Shown here: in pieces, positions 42,447-53,304 of the stretch
Position numbering within the stretch: the first letter of the stretch is position 1
Layout of the letters: each line of letters starts with the position of its first letter
Assembly: GCA_950097015.1 (NCBI GenBank)
Contig: CATNEN010000038.1
Location: 3,679,501 to 3,743,500 of the forward strand
Origin: Macrostomum hystrix
Taxonomy: Eukaryota; Platyhelminthes; Macrostomidae
Direction of reading: 5' to 3'
Length of the DNA: 64,000 bases
Program-made: the position numbers and the translations under genes
Notes under the pieces: model-generated
The model's input: the letters and a program-made list of their open reading frames with translations, nothing else
The model's database searches: none
Told to the model about the DNA's origin: nothing

Positions 42447-45400
42447 ACAGTTGCTATGGGAGTAGGCTGAGCAAATACCGTGTCCAAGTCTAACTTTCCA
42501 GTCTTCTCTCCAGTGTATCATCTATCAAGCGTTTCTTCTCGCTTGTTCTTCTTCTCTCGTCTCCCCAAATCTCATCCCCCATGTCTTACCTCCCCATGTC
42601 TTACCTCCCCATGTCTTACCTCCCCATGTCTTACCTCCCCATGTCTTACCTCCCCATGTCTTACCTCCCCATGTCTTACCTCCCCATGTCTTACCTCCCC
42701 ATGTCTTACCTCCCCATGTCTTACCTCCCCATGTCTTACCTCCCCATGTCTTACCTCCCCATGTCTTATCGTCCCATGTCTTATCGCCCCATGTCTTACC
42801 TCCCATGTCTTACCTCCCCATGTCTTATCTCCCCATGTCTTACCTCCCCATGTCTTACCTCCCCATGTCCTACCTCCCCATGTCTTACCCCCTCATGTCT
42901 TACCTCCCCATGTCTTACCTCCCCATGTCCTACCTCCCCATGTCTTACCTCCCCATGTCTTATAACCCCATGTCTTACCTCCCCATGTCTTATCTCCCCA
43001 TGTCTTACCTCCCCATGTCTTATCTCCCCATGTCTTACCCCCTCATGTCTTACCTCCCCATGTCTTACCTCCCCATGTCCTACCTCCCCATGTCTTACCT
43101 CCCCATGTCTTACCTCCCCATGTCTTATCTCCCCATGTCTTATCTCCCCATGTCTTACCTCCCATGTCTTACCTCCCCATGTCTTACCTCCCCATGTCTT
43201 ATCTCCCCATGTCTTACCTCCCCATGTCCTACCTCCCCATGTCCTACCTCCCCATGTCTTACCTCCCCATGTCTTATAACCCCATGTCTTACCTCCCCAT
43301 GTCTTATCTCCCCATGTCTTACCTCCCCATGTCTTATCTCCCCATGTCTTACCCCCTCATGTCTTACCTCCCCATGTCTTACCTCCCCATGTCCTACCTC
43401 CCCATGTCTTACCTCCCCATGTCTTACCTCCCCATGTCTTATCTCCCCATGTCTTACCTCCCATGTCTTACCTCCCCATGTCTTACCTCCCCATGTCTTA
43501 TCTCCCCATGTCTTACCTCCCCATGTCTTATCTCCCCATGTCTTACCCCCTCATGTCTTATCTCCCCATGTCTTACCTCCCCATGTCTTATCTCCCCATG
43601 TCTTACCTCCCCATGTCTTACCTCCCCATGTCTTACCCCCTCATGTCTTACCTCCCCATGTCTTACCTCCCCATGTCCTACCTCCCCATGTCTTACCTCC
43701 CCATGTCTTACCTCCCCATGTCTTATCTCCCCATGTCTTATCTCCCCATGTCTTACCTCCCATGTCTTACCTCCCCATGTCTTACCTCCCCATGTCTTAT
43801 CTCCCCATGTCTTACCTCCCCATGTCTTATCTCCCCATGTCTTACCCCCTCATGTCTTATCTCCCCATGTCTTACCTCCCCATGTCTTATCTCCCCATGT
43901 CTTACCCCCTCATGTCTTATCTCCCCATGTCTTACCTCCCCATGTCTTATCTCCCCATGTCTTACCTCCCCATGTCTTACCTCCCCATGTCTTACCTCCC
44001 CATGTCTTATCGTCCCATGTCTTATCGCCCCATGTCTTACCTCCCATGTCTTACCTCCCCATGTCTTATCTCCCCATCTCTTACCTCCCCATGTCCTACC
44101 TCCCCATGTCTTACCCCCTCATGTCTTACCTCCCCATGTCTTACCTCCCCATGTCCTACCTCCCCATGTCTTACCTCCCCATGTCTTATAACCCCATGTC
44201 TTACCTCCCCATGTCTTATCTCCCCATGTCTTACCTCCCCATGTCTTATCTCCCCATGTCTTACCCCCTCATGTCTTACCTCCCCATGTCTTACCTCCCC
44301 ATGTCCTACCTCCCCATGTCTTACCTCCCCATGTCTTACCTCCCCATGTCTTATCTCCCCATGTCTTATCTCCCCATGTCTTACCTCCCCATGTCCTACC
44401 TCCCCATGTCTTACCCCCTCATGTCTTACCTCCCATGTCTTACCTCCCCATGTCCTACCTCCCCATGTCTTACCTCCCCATGTCTTATAACCCCATGTCT
44501 TACCTCCCCATGTCTTATCTCCCCATGTCTTACCTCCCCATGTCTTATCTCCCCATGTCTTACCCCCTCATGTCTTACCTCCCCATGTCTTACCTCCCCA
44601 TGTCCTACCTCCCCATGTCTTACCTCCCCATGTCTTACCTCCCCATGTCTTACCTCCCCATGTCTTATCTCCCCATGTCTTACCTCCCATGTCTTACCTC
44701 CCCATGTCTTACCTCCCCATGTCTTATCTCCCCATGTCTTACCTCCCCATGTCCTACCTCCCCATGTCTTACCTCCCCATGTCTTATAACCCCATGTCTT
44801 ACCTCCCCATGTCTTATCTCCCCATGTCTTACCTCCCCATGTCTTATCTCCCCATGTCTTACCCCCTCATGTCTTACCTCCCCATGTCTTACCTCCCCAT
44901 GTCCTACCTCCCCATGTCTTACCTCCCCATGTCTTACCTCCCCATGTCTTATCTCCCCATGTCTTATCTCCCCATGTCTTACCTCCCATGTCTTACCTCC
45001 CCATGTCTTACCTCCCCATGTCTTATCTCCCCATGTCTTACCTCCCCATGTCTTATCTCCCCATGTCTTACCCCCTCATGTCTTATCTCCCCATGTCTTA
45101 CCTCCCCATGTCTTATCTCCCCATGTCTTACCTCCCCATGTCTTATCTCCCCATGTCTTACCCCCTCATGTCTTACCTCCCCATGTCTTACCTCCCCATG
45201 TCCTACCTCCCCATGTCCTACCTCCCCATGTCTTACCTCCCCATGTCTTACCTCCCCATGTCTTACCTCCCCATGTCTTATCGTCCCATGTCTTATCGCC
45301 CCATGTCTTAACCCCCATGTCTTACCTCCCCATGTCTTATCTCCCCATGTCTTACCTCCCCATGTCTTACCTCCCCATGTCCTACCTCCCCATGTCTTAC

Positions 45401-46648
45401 CTCCCCATGTCTTACCCCCTCATGTCTTACCTCCCCATGTCTTACCTCCCCATGTCCTACCTCCCCATGTCTTACCTCCCCATGTCTTATAACCCCATGT
45501 CTTACCTCCCCATGTCTTATCTCCCCATGTCTTACCTCCCCATGTCTTATCTCCCCATGTCTTACCCCCTCATGTCTTACCTCCCCATGTCTTACCTCCC
45601 CATGTCCTACCTCCCCATGTCTTACCTCCCCATGTCTTACCTCCCCATGTCTTATCTCCCCATGTCTTATCTCCCCATGTCTTACCTCCCCATGTCCTAC
45701 CTCCCCATGTCTTACCCCCTCATGTCTTACCTCCCATGTCTTACCTCCCCATGTCCTACCTCCCCATGTCTTACCTCCCCATGTCTTATAACCCCATGTC
45801 TTACCTCCCCATGTCTTATCTCCCCATGTCTTACCTCCCCATGTCTTATCTCCCCATGTCTTACCCCCTCATGTCTTACCTCCCCATGTCTTACCTCCCC
45901 ATGTCCTACCTCCCCATGTCTTACCTCCCCATGTCTTACCTCCCCATGTCTTATCTCCCCATGTCTTATCTCCCCATGTCTTACCTCCCATGTCTTACCT
46001 CCCCATGTCTTACCTCCCCATGTCTTATCTCCCCATGTCTTACCTCCCCATGTCTTATCTCCCCATGTCTTACCCCCTCATGTCTTATCTCCCCATGTCT
46101 TACCTCCCCATGTCTTATCTCCCCATGTCTTACCTCCCCATGTCTTATCTCCCCATGTCTTACCCCCTCATGTCTTACCTCCCCATGTCTTACCTCCCCA
46201 TGTCTTATCTCCCCATGTCTTACCTCCCATGTCTTACCTCCCCATGTCTTACCTCCCCATGTCTTATCTCCCCATGTCTTACCTCCCCATGTCTTACCTC
46301 CCCATGTCTTATCTCCCCATGTCTTACCTCCCCATGTCTTATCTCCCCATGTCTTACCCCCTCATGTCTTATCTCCCCATGTCTTACCTCCCCATGTCTT
46401 ATCTCCCCATGTCTTACCCCCTCATGTCTTATCTCCCCATGTCTTACCTCCCCATGTCCTATCTCTGCCATGTTATCGAGTTTCTGTGACTTTACTCACT
46501 ATAGTCTCTCTGATTATGAGCTAGAAAATGAGAGTAATTTGAATGTCTTTACTCTCTAAAATATTTAAGCAAAAACATTTGACAAGGTGACAAGCGGCTC
46601 GTGTGTATATTTGAGTAAAAGATCTCACTAAATAATAAAAAACTACAG
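42447..46648. repeat. 15-bp satellite unit 3, same flanks
   Basis: The first 1.8 kb match unit 2 almost base for base at an offset of 2237 bp, after which the array is further extended (42581-46455, about 258 monomers). It ends with the same 3' flank, including an AATAAA-containing ctaaataataaaaaactac. The unit therefore arose by duplication of unit 2 followed by internal expansion. Confidence 0.95.
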
Positions 46649-47279
46649 TTGTGTTTTTCAGCTGTTAAATAAACGAAACAACTAAAGCGCCCAGCATAAG
46701 GCATTGCACAACAAGCAATTAATACGCGAATTAAAATGGATGCCTATATATTATAGCGATGAGAAATTCATAAAACTCATAATTAATCACAAGAGCACAA
46801 GTGATTTATCTTCAATTTTTTTAATTGGAGTTTAGAAATCAGAAAATATTATTATGAACAAACATTTTCGCACAAAACAGTTAGTTGATTACAAAAAACA
46901 CTTAGATTAATTGTGAAACTACTTTTAGTAGACAAGTCTGCGATTGTGATGATTAAAAAAGTGCAAACAAAATTGCCGTTAGCTGACAAAAATGAAGCTG
47001 TATTTACAAAACTATTATAGCAGCATTTATTTTAAGTGCATTGAAAATTGGCATGCGATTGCATTGCAAAACAGATTCAGCATTTCTCTTCAGAAATGTG
47101 TTTGTGGCGTTAGGACAATGACTCGAAAAATTACTTTTCTTACAAAACAAAAAAATGTTCCTTTTTCACCAAAAGATAGTAGATAGTTAAGAATTAGCAG
47201 CATTCATAAAGTAAAAAATGTTAAAAAGGACGAAATATCATTGTTAAGTTAGAATTCTTGTTAAAAAAGTCGACACAAC
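46649..47279. other. AT-rich intergenic DNA
   Basis: No gene is supported; a 64-codon frame at 46992-47186 has no recognisable features. On the minus strand this is the region just after the TMEM145-like stop codon and would hold its 3' UTR. Confidence 0.4.
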
Positions 47280-50200
47280 TTAATAATAGACGGGCCGGTC
47301 TCGGGTGTTGCAACCGTCAGGAATTTCTTCGTAAACTGGATAGAAATTGCCCGTGCCGAATTGCTGCTGATGCTGCTGCTGATGCTGTTGCTGATACTGC
47401 TGCTGATGCTGTTGCTGCTGCTGCTGCTGATGCTGTTGCTGATGCTGCTGCTGATGCTGTTGCTGCTGCTGCTGCTGATGCTGCTGCTGATGCTGCTGCT
47501 GATGCTGTTGCTGCTGCTGATGCTGCTGCTGATGCTGATGCTGCTGCTGATACTGCTGCTGATGCTGCTGCTGATGCTGCTGCTGATGCTGTTGCTGCTG
47601 CTGATGCTGCTGCTCATGCTGATGCTGCTGCTGATGCTGTTGCGGCGGCAGCGGCTGCAGCAGCCTTGACTGGCACGAGGGACTGCTGGTGCCGTTGCCA
47701 TAGACACCGACACCCGCTGGCTGCTGCTGCTGCTGCATCGCTTGAACCGGCGGCGGCGGTCGCGGCGGCGGCTGCTGCGGCTGATAAAGAAAAGTTGGCG
47801 GATCAGCCAGCACAGTGAAGATGGAGAAGTCGGTGAAGGCGGTGCCGTCGGGCAGATCGTGGGGAGCCGAGCCGTTGGCGAACATCCCCGTGGGATATTT
47901 GTAGCCGCCAGAGGTCCCACCGCCGGTGGCGGCAGCGGCGGCCGAATGTCGGCGATCATAAGACGAATCGTCGGTGTCGTCCGTGGAGCGCAGAGCGGCT
48001 TCTTCAAAGGTGATGACACCGATCTGTGCAGTAGGATTTGGCAAATCGGTGTAGCTAAAGAGATTGGATAATACAATTATCAGAGTTGCTTGAGACGGAT
48101 CGGACGGAAAGGATTAATTAGAGATCGGATTAGCATACAGAAGGGATTAATTAGAGATTGGATTAGCATACAGAAGGGATTAATTAGAGATCCAATTAGC
48201 ATACAGAAGGGATTAATTAGAGATTGGATTAGCATACAGAAGGGATTAATTAGAGATCGGATTAGCATACAGAAGGGATTAATTAGAGATCCAATTAGCA
48301 TACAGAAGGGATTAATTAGAGATCGGATTAGCATACAGAAGGGATTAATTAGAGATCGGATTAGCATACAGAAGGGATTAATTAGAGATCGGATTAGCAT
48401 ACAGAAGGGATTAATTAGAGATCCAATTAGCATACAGAAGGGATTAATTAGAGATCGGATTAGCATACAGAAGGGATTAATTAGAGATCCAATTAGCATA
48501 TAGAAGGGATTAATTAGAGATCCAATTAGCATATAGAAGGGATTAATTAGAGATCCAATTAGCATATAGAAGGGATTAATTAGAGATCCAATTAGCATAC
48601 AGAAGGGATTAATTAGAGATCGGATTAGCATATAGAAGGGATTAATTAGAGATCCAATTAGCATACAGAAGGGATTAATTAGAGATCCAATTAGCATACA
48701 GAAGGGATTAATTAGAGATCGGATTAGCATATAAAAGGGATTAATTAGAGATCGGATTAGCATATAGAAGGGATTAATTAGAGATCCAATTAGCATATAG
48801 AAAGGGATTAATTAGAGATCCAATTAGCATATAGAAGGGATTAATTAGAGATCCAATTAGCATACAGAAGGGATTAATTAGAGATCGGATTAGCATATAG
48901 AAGGGATTAATTAGAGATCCAATTAGCATACAGAAGGGATTAATTAGAGATCCAATTAGCATACAGAAGGGATTAATTAGAGATTGGATTAGCATACAGA
49001 AGGGATTAATTAGAGATTGGATTAGCATACAGAAAGGATTAATTAGAGATCGGATTAGCATATAGAAGGGATTAATTAGAGATCGAATTAGCATATAGAA
49101 GGGATTAATTTGCGATCGGTCAGACTGCAGTCGGAATTGCCATGGAAACAAATAGACATACTAAGTGCATTGTCCAAAGATAAATAATTAACAAGTCTAG
49201 TTGAATTATATAATAAAAGTACAAATATTTGATCAACTAAGATTAAGAACTCAAAGCCATAAATAAATTATAACTGAAATCTAAGCTACTTTATAAACTA
49301 TAGCAGGACACATCAAATTCTTAACCCTTGACGTTTGAGCAGTTTAAAAAGCGAAAAATGCCAACTAAAGCTGATAATGCTAATCCAGACTCCAAACCGA
49401 CTACTTCAACACGGGAAATGAGTAAAGAGTACTTCCTGTCGCGACTTTATAAACAATAGAACGGTTAGGAGAAGCTAAACTAGCCTTTTAAACACTTCAT
49501 TAGCATAAAACTGATTCTCATGAATTCTAATTGAACCCAACTTAGCAACAGCGACAGGCAATAGGCAGTGACGCCCACAGCACAGACGAACACAGACCTC
49601 CATTGGGTTTCATTGCACTAGAACTCTTGCAATTTTGAATATAGAATAAGGAGAATCAGTGAAGAGTGAAAGTGAATTGAAGTAGAGTGACAGGGAATCG
49701 AAGCAGAGTGAAAGGGAATCGAAGCAGAGTGACGGGGAATCGAAGCAGAGTGAAAGGGAATCGAAGCAGAGTGAAAGTGAATTGAAGCAGAGTGAAAGGG
49801 AATCGAAGCAGAGTGAAAGTGAATTGAAGCAGAGTGAAAGGGAATCGAAGCAGAGTGAAAGGGAATCGAAGCAGAGTGAAAGGGAATCGAAGCAGAGTGA
49901 AAGTGAATTGAAGCAGAGTGAAAGCGAATCGAAGCAGAGTGAAAGGGAATCGAAGCAGAGTGAAAGGGAATCGAAGCAGAGTGAAAGTGAATTGAAGCAG
50001 AGTGAAAGGGAATCGAAGCAGAGTGACAGGGAATCGAAGCAGAGTGACAGGGAATCGAAGCAGAGTGACAGGGAATCGAAGCAGAGGAAAAGGGAATCGA
50101 AGCAGGGTGAAAGGGAATCGAAGCAGAGTGAAACGGAATCGAAGCAGAGTATAAGAAACATTACAAAACACATCAGCCTACCTGCGAAGTCTTAATATGA

Positions 50201-53200
50201 AACGGGAAATTGGTATTAGCCACGGTAGGCCTAGTGATGACCAGGTAGAACAGCTGGGCAACGAATAGAATCGACAATTCAACAAAGTTGACCACCTTCT
50301 CGCGCATATAGTCGGGCACGCGAGTGATGTTGACAGCCACGGCAATGGGCGTGCTGACGAACCACAGCGAGAAGAAGGCGATCATCGGCACGTAAAACGT
50401 GCGCTTCCTCCGATACCTGACAAACGAATACGCGCAGCCGGCAAGGTAGAATATCCAGGCTGCTAGGGTTAGGGCCAGCAGGCCGTAGCCCGGCTGAGAC
50501 TCCCAGCGATACAGCACCAGCGCAGGGTCGAAGGTTGCCGCCTCCACTGCGAATAAGGCCACGAAACCGACAACGAATGCCGTCATGAAGACGGAGATCA
50601 GGGCCGTAGCCCAGGTAGGCAGCCGGCCGCAGGTGATGGTGTAGCCAAGGCTGAGCAGCAGCAGCATCATCACGAATGCGATGCTGGCGGCTGAGTACAG
50701 CGCCGCGGCTGGTAAGGAATTTCAAAGCAATTTGCGATTCCCAGCTGACAAATGAGCACCTCACACCAACTTAGCATCTCCCAGACCCTGAACCCGAATA
50801 TCCTGAAACTAGTTACCTGAAACCGAATATCCTGAAACTAGTTACCTGAACCCGAATATCCTGAACTAGTTACCTGAACCCGAATATCCTGAAACTAGTT
50901 ACCTGAACCCGAATATCCTGAAACTTTGCTGATTCAGAATAATCTGAAACTACATTGCAACTGAACGCAACACCCAAATTATTCAGTCACTGAACCCATG
51001 ATAAAACTTGCTCAAATATCTTACACAGGTAATGCAGGAAAGTAGATTTTCTTCCGGTAGAGCCATAGCTGATATAAGCAATGCAGGTAAGGCAGATGTT
51101 TAGCAACAGTAAAACTGCCGATAATAAAAATATTTTATAGGTCGTATGAAACAGCTGCTTCTTTCTTAGGCGAACTGAAATGATGTACAGTTTTGACGTT
51201 TTTAAGTCATAATTACTTACACTTGTATAAAAGAACATCAAATTTATAAAGAGCGAAGTTCTCAAACCTACTGGAAATCAAAATGGCCACAGCTAGCAGA
51301 CCCGACTGCAAGAAGAAGAAGCCAATGTTGAACTCCAGAATGTCTAAAAAATGAAAAAAAACTTTCGCTATAAAAATGCGAGCAAAGTAAAACAAAACAA
51401 TACCACCTTACTGAAGTTTTTTTTCACAACACAAGAACTCACAGATCTCATCGGCGGAGAAGTGCTCCCTGAACAGGTTGCCTCTGTCTCCATTTCTTAG
51501 CCACATGTCGTAACTCATCAGGAGACCCTGGAGTGGAAATTGCATGAGTGGAAGATGCAGGGAGATGGAATGAAGGGAGGATGCAGGGAGATGGAATGAA
51601 GGGAGGATGCAGGGAGATGGAATGAAGGGAGGATGCAGGGAGATGGAATGAAGGGAGGATGCAGGGAGATGGAATGAAGGGAGGATGCAGGGAGATGGAA
51701 TGGAGGGAAGATTCAGGGAGATGGAATGAAGGGAGAATGTAGGGAGATGGAATGAAGCGAGGGTGCAGGGACGGATTAATGATTGGCTGCTCTGCACTTA
51801 CACTCCTAGCCAAGCAGTTGGACATGACTATAAACCACCAGCGCTCCCTAGCAGACTTGAATTGGTACTCCTTGGAGTCGCATAGAATGGCTGTGCCATT
51901 GTCCACAGGCCTGCACAGGCCAGATTCAGGCGACAGGCGGAAGATCTGATAGCTCAGAATGTCAAGCTCTGACTCCTTCTGGGTGCAGGACTGCAGTGGG
52001 ATTCGAGGAGAAACTTTTAACCTCACTGCTTAATATATGTCGAACCTAAAGAATAAAACATAGATTTACAGGTAAAATGGAATAACATATAAAAACTCAC
52101 CAACTCAGTCCTATAAACACTACTCCAGAGATTTGGCTTGTCCCAGTACAGCAGCATACTCTGAGTCATGTAGGACTGAAATTTTTATAACAAATTTGAA
52201 TATGTTTGATATTTAAATTAAAACAACTTTAAAAAATAGGTGGATCAGGCTTACCACTGGATAGCGAATAGTGAACTGCAGGGACCCTTTGTCAGGCAAG
52301 AAACAAAACCTCGTCAGAAACTGCCAGTTCTGTATTGGTATAAAATGTATAAATAGCTTTGTTACATAATAGTCTTCATAAGATTTATTATAATAGAATC
52401 ACTTACTTAAATAAAAGCTAACTAAAATGAACTATTAACTATTGTTAATTCTAAACAAGTTTGCAAGCATATAGCACTCTTAATTTTTAAGTGTAAACCA
52501 CACTTTTATTTTTTTCAACCAATTTTTTTTTTTTAGATAAAATGTATCTTTATCAAAATGTTAATAAAGTCAAAGAGAAACGTATTTAAAATTAGATTTA
52601 AGTTATTCTTGCAATGATTCAGTCATTCAAATAAAAGGTAACTGAAGTTTTTAATTTTAATGTTTTTATATACATTTTAGCTTGCTTTAGACTGAGGTGA
52701 AAGACTATGGCAGTAATTGGAAACCAGTAATTTGATCATCTTGGGCCTAGGCCCTAGTGTCAACTTGTCAAGATTTTTGCTTCTTTTTTGTCAGTTTTTA
52801 ACAATCATATCCTGCATAAAATCCTATCTTGAATATCATTGACCAGGTTAAGTATTTCACAATACATAGTTTACATAAAATCACTACTGAGACTTCACAA
52901 TACTAAATAGCAAGCAGACATTAATAGCTTGTATATACACAACCTATAGTATATATTAAGAAAGCTACTGCCTTGGTCCCACTGTATTCTGTTGCAGTAC
53001 TTGCAGCCCATTGCAGTCTGTTGTGGTCCATTTTGATGTTTACATTGACCCTCCTCAGCCTAGCTAGCTATACAAAATCTCAGTTCCCAATTCAAAAAAT
53101 ATTTTAGATCCTAACATAGACAAATATAAAAAAATTGTATTCTATCCAACATATACTTCTGATAATGTAGAAAGTGAATATTTAAGTACAACTTACTGAA

Positions 53201-53304
53201 TCAGTCTGAAGAACACCACTAATGTGTTTTCCTTGATAACAATGTGGGTGAAGCAAGAAAACCAAAATTGGAATCATAGTTGATTTTAAAATTAAATGAA
53301 TCAT
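47280..53304 (-). CDS. TMEM145: TMEM145/GPR180-family seven-helix membrane protein (nine exons)
   Basis: Exons (minus strand): 53304-53197, 52329-52255, 52175-52101, 51990-51802, 51527-51443, 51343-51272, 51174-51025, 50708-50182, 48023-47280; all have GT-AG ends and consistent phases, giving 674 residues. Residues 1-22 are a signal peptide (MIPILVFLLHPHC). The lumenal/extracellular domain has NWQFLTRFCFLPDKG, LLYWDKPNLW and ERWWFIVMSNC, closely following the TMEM145 pattern, then REHFSADEI before the membrane region. Seven helices span about 178-415 with KKQLFHTTYKIF and VPDYMREKVVN, ending ITRPTVANTNFPFHIKTSQ, the family's hallmark. The tail contains DLPDGTAFTDFSIFTV and then about 100 residues of Gln/His. 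Human TMEM145 is about 490 residues, so the tail is long. The family belongs to the GOST/GPR180-like membrane proteins; its biochemical role is not established. Confidence 0.88.
47370..47650 (-). repeat. CAG/CAT trinucleotide-rich coding repeat
   Basis: Inside the last TMEM145-like exon, imperfect (CAG)2-5(CAT/CAC) runs encode QQQH and QQQQQH units for about 95 residues. The few interruptions keep the frame. Other frames over this stretch (poly-Leu/Met, poly-Ala/Asp) are shadows. Confidence 0.9.
48104..49115. repeat. 33-bp tandem array (GGGATTAATTAGAGATCSRATTAGCATACAGAA) in TMEM145-like intron 8
   Basis: About 31 copies, in two main forms (atcggatt and atccaatt) plus tacag/tatag variants. 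Period 33 leaves frames open on both strands (LIRDRISIQKG; MLIGSLINPFC). It lies wholly between exons 8 and 9. Confidence 0.95.
49116..49659 (-). other. Unique part of TMEM145-like intron 8
   Basis: AT-rich DNA between the 33-bp and 21-bp arrays. No extra exon is needed, since exons 8 and 9 join in phase. Confidence 0.4.
49660..50150. repeat. 21-bp tandem array (GAAAGGGAATCGAAGCAGAGT) in TMEM145-like intron 8
   Basis: About 23 copies, purine-rich on +, with gaaagtgaattgaag and gacagggaatcg variants. It ends 30 bp from exon 8, so it borders the splice donor. Confidence 0.95.
50786..50935. repeat. 28-29 bp tandem array (CCTGAACCCGAATATCCTGAAACTAGTTA)
   Basis: Five copies in TMEM145-like intron 7. 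One copy lacks a base (ctgaactag) and one reads gaaaccg. Confidence 0.9.
51543..51775. repeat. 26-bp tandem array (GGGAGGATGCAGGGAGATGGAATGAA)
   Basis: About nine copies inside TMEM145-like intron 4, starting some 15 bp from exon 5. On the minus strand it is pyrimidine-rich (cattccatctccctgcatcctccc), so it may form part of the polypyrimidine tract region of the exon 5 acceptor. Confidence 0.9.

Noticed and set aside
47361..47818. Poly-Ala/Asp and poly-Leu/Met frames opposite the Gln/His exon
   Set aside because: They are other phases of the CAG/CAT coding repeat; the minus-strand frame is the one that splices in phase with the seven-helix exon.
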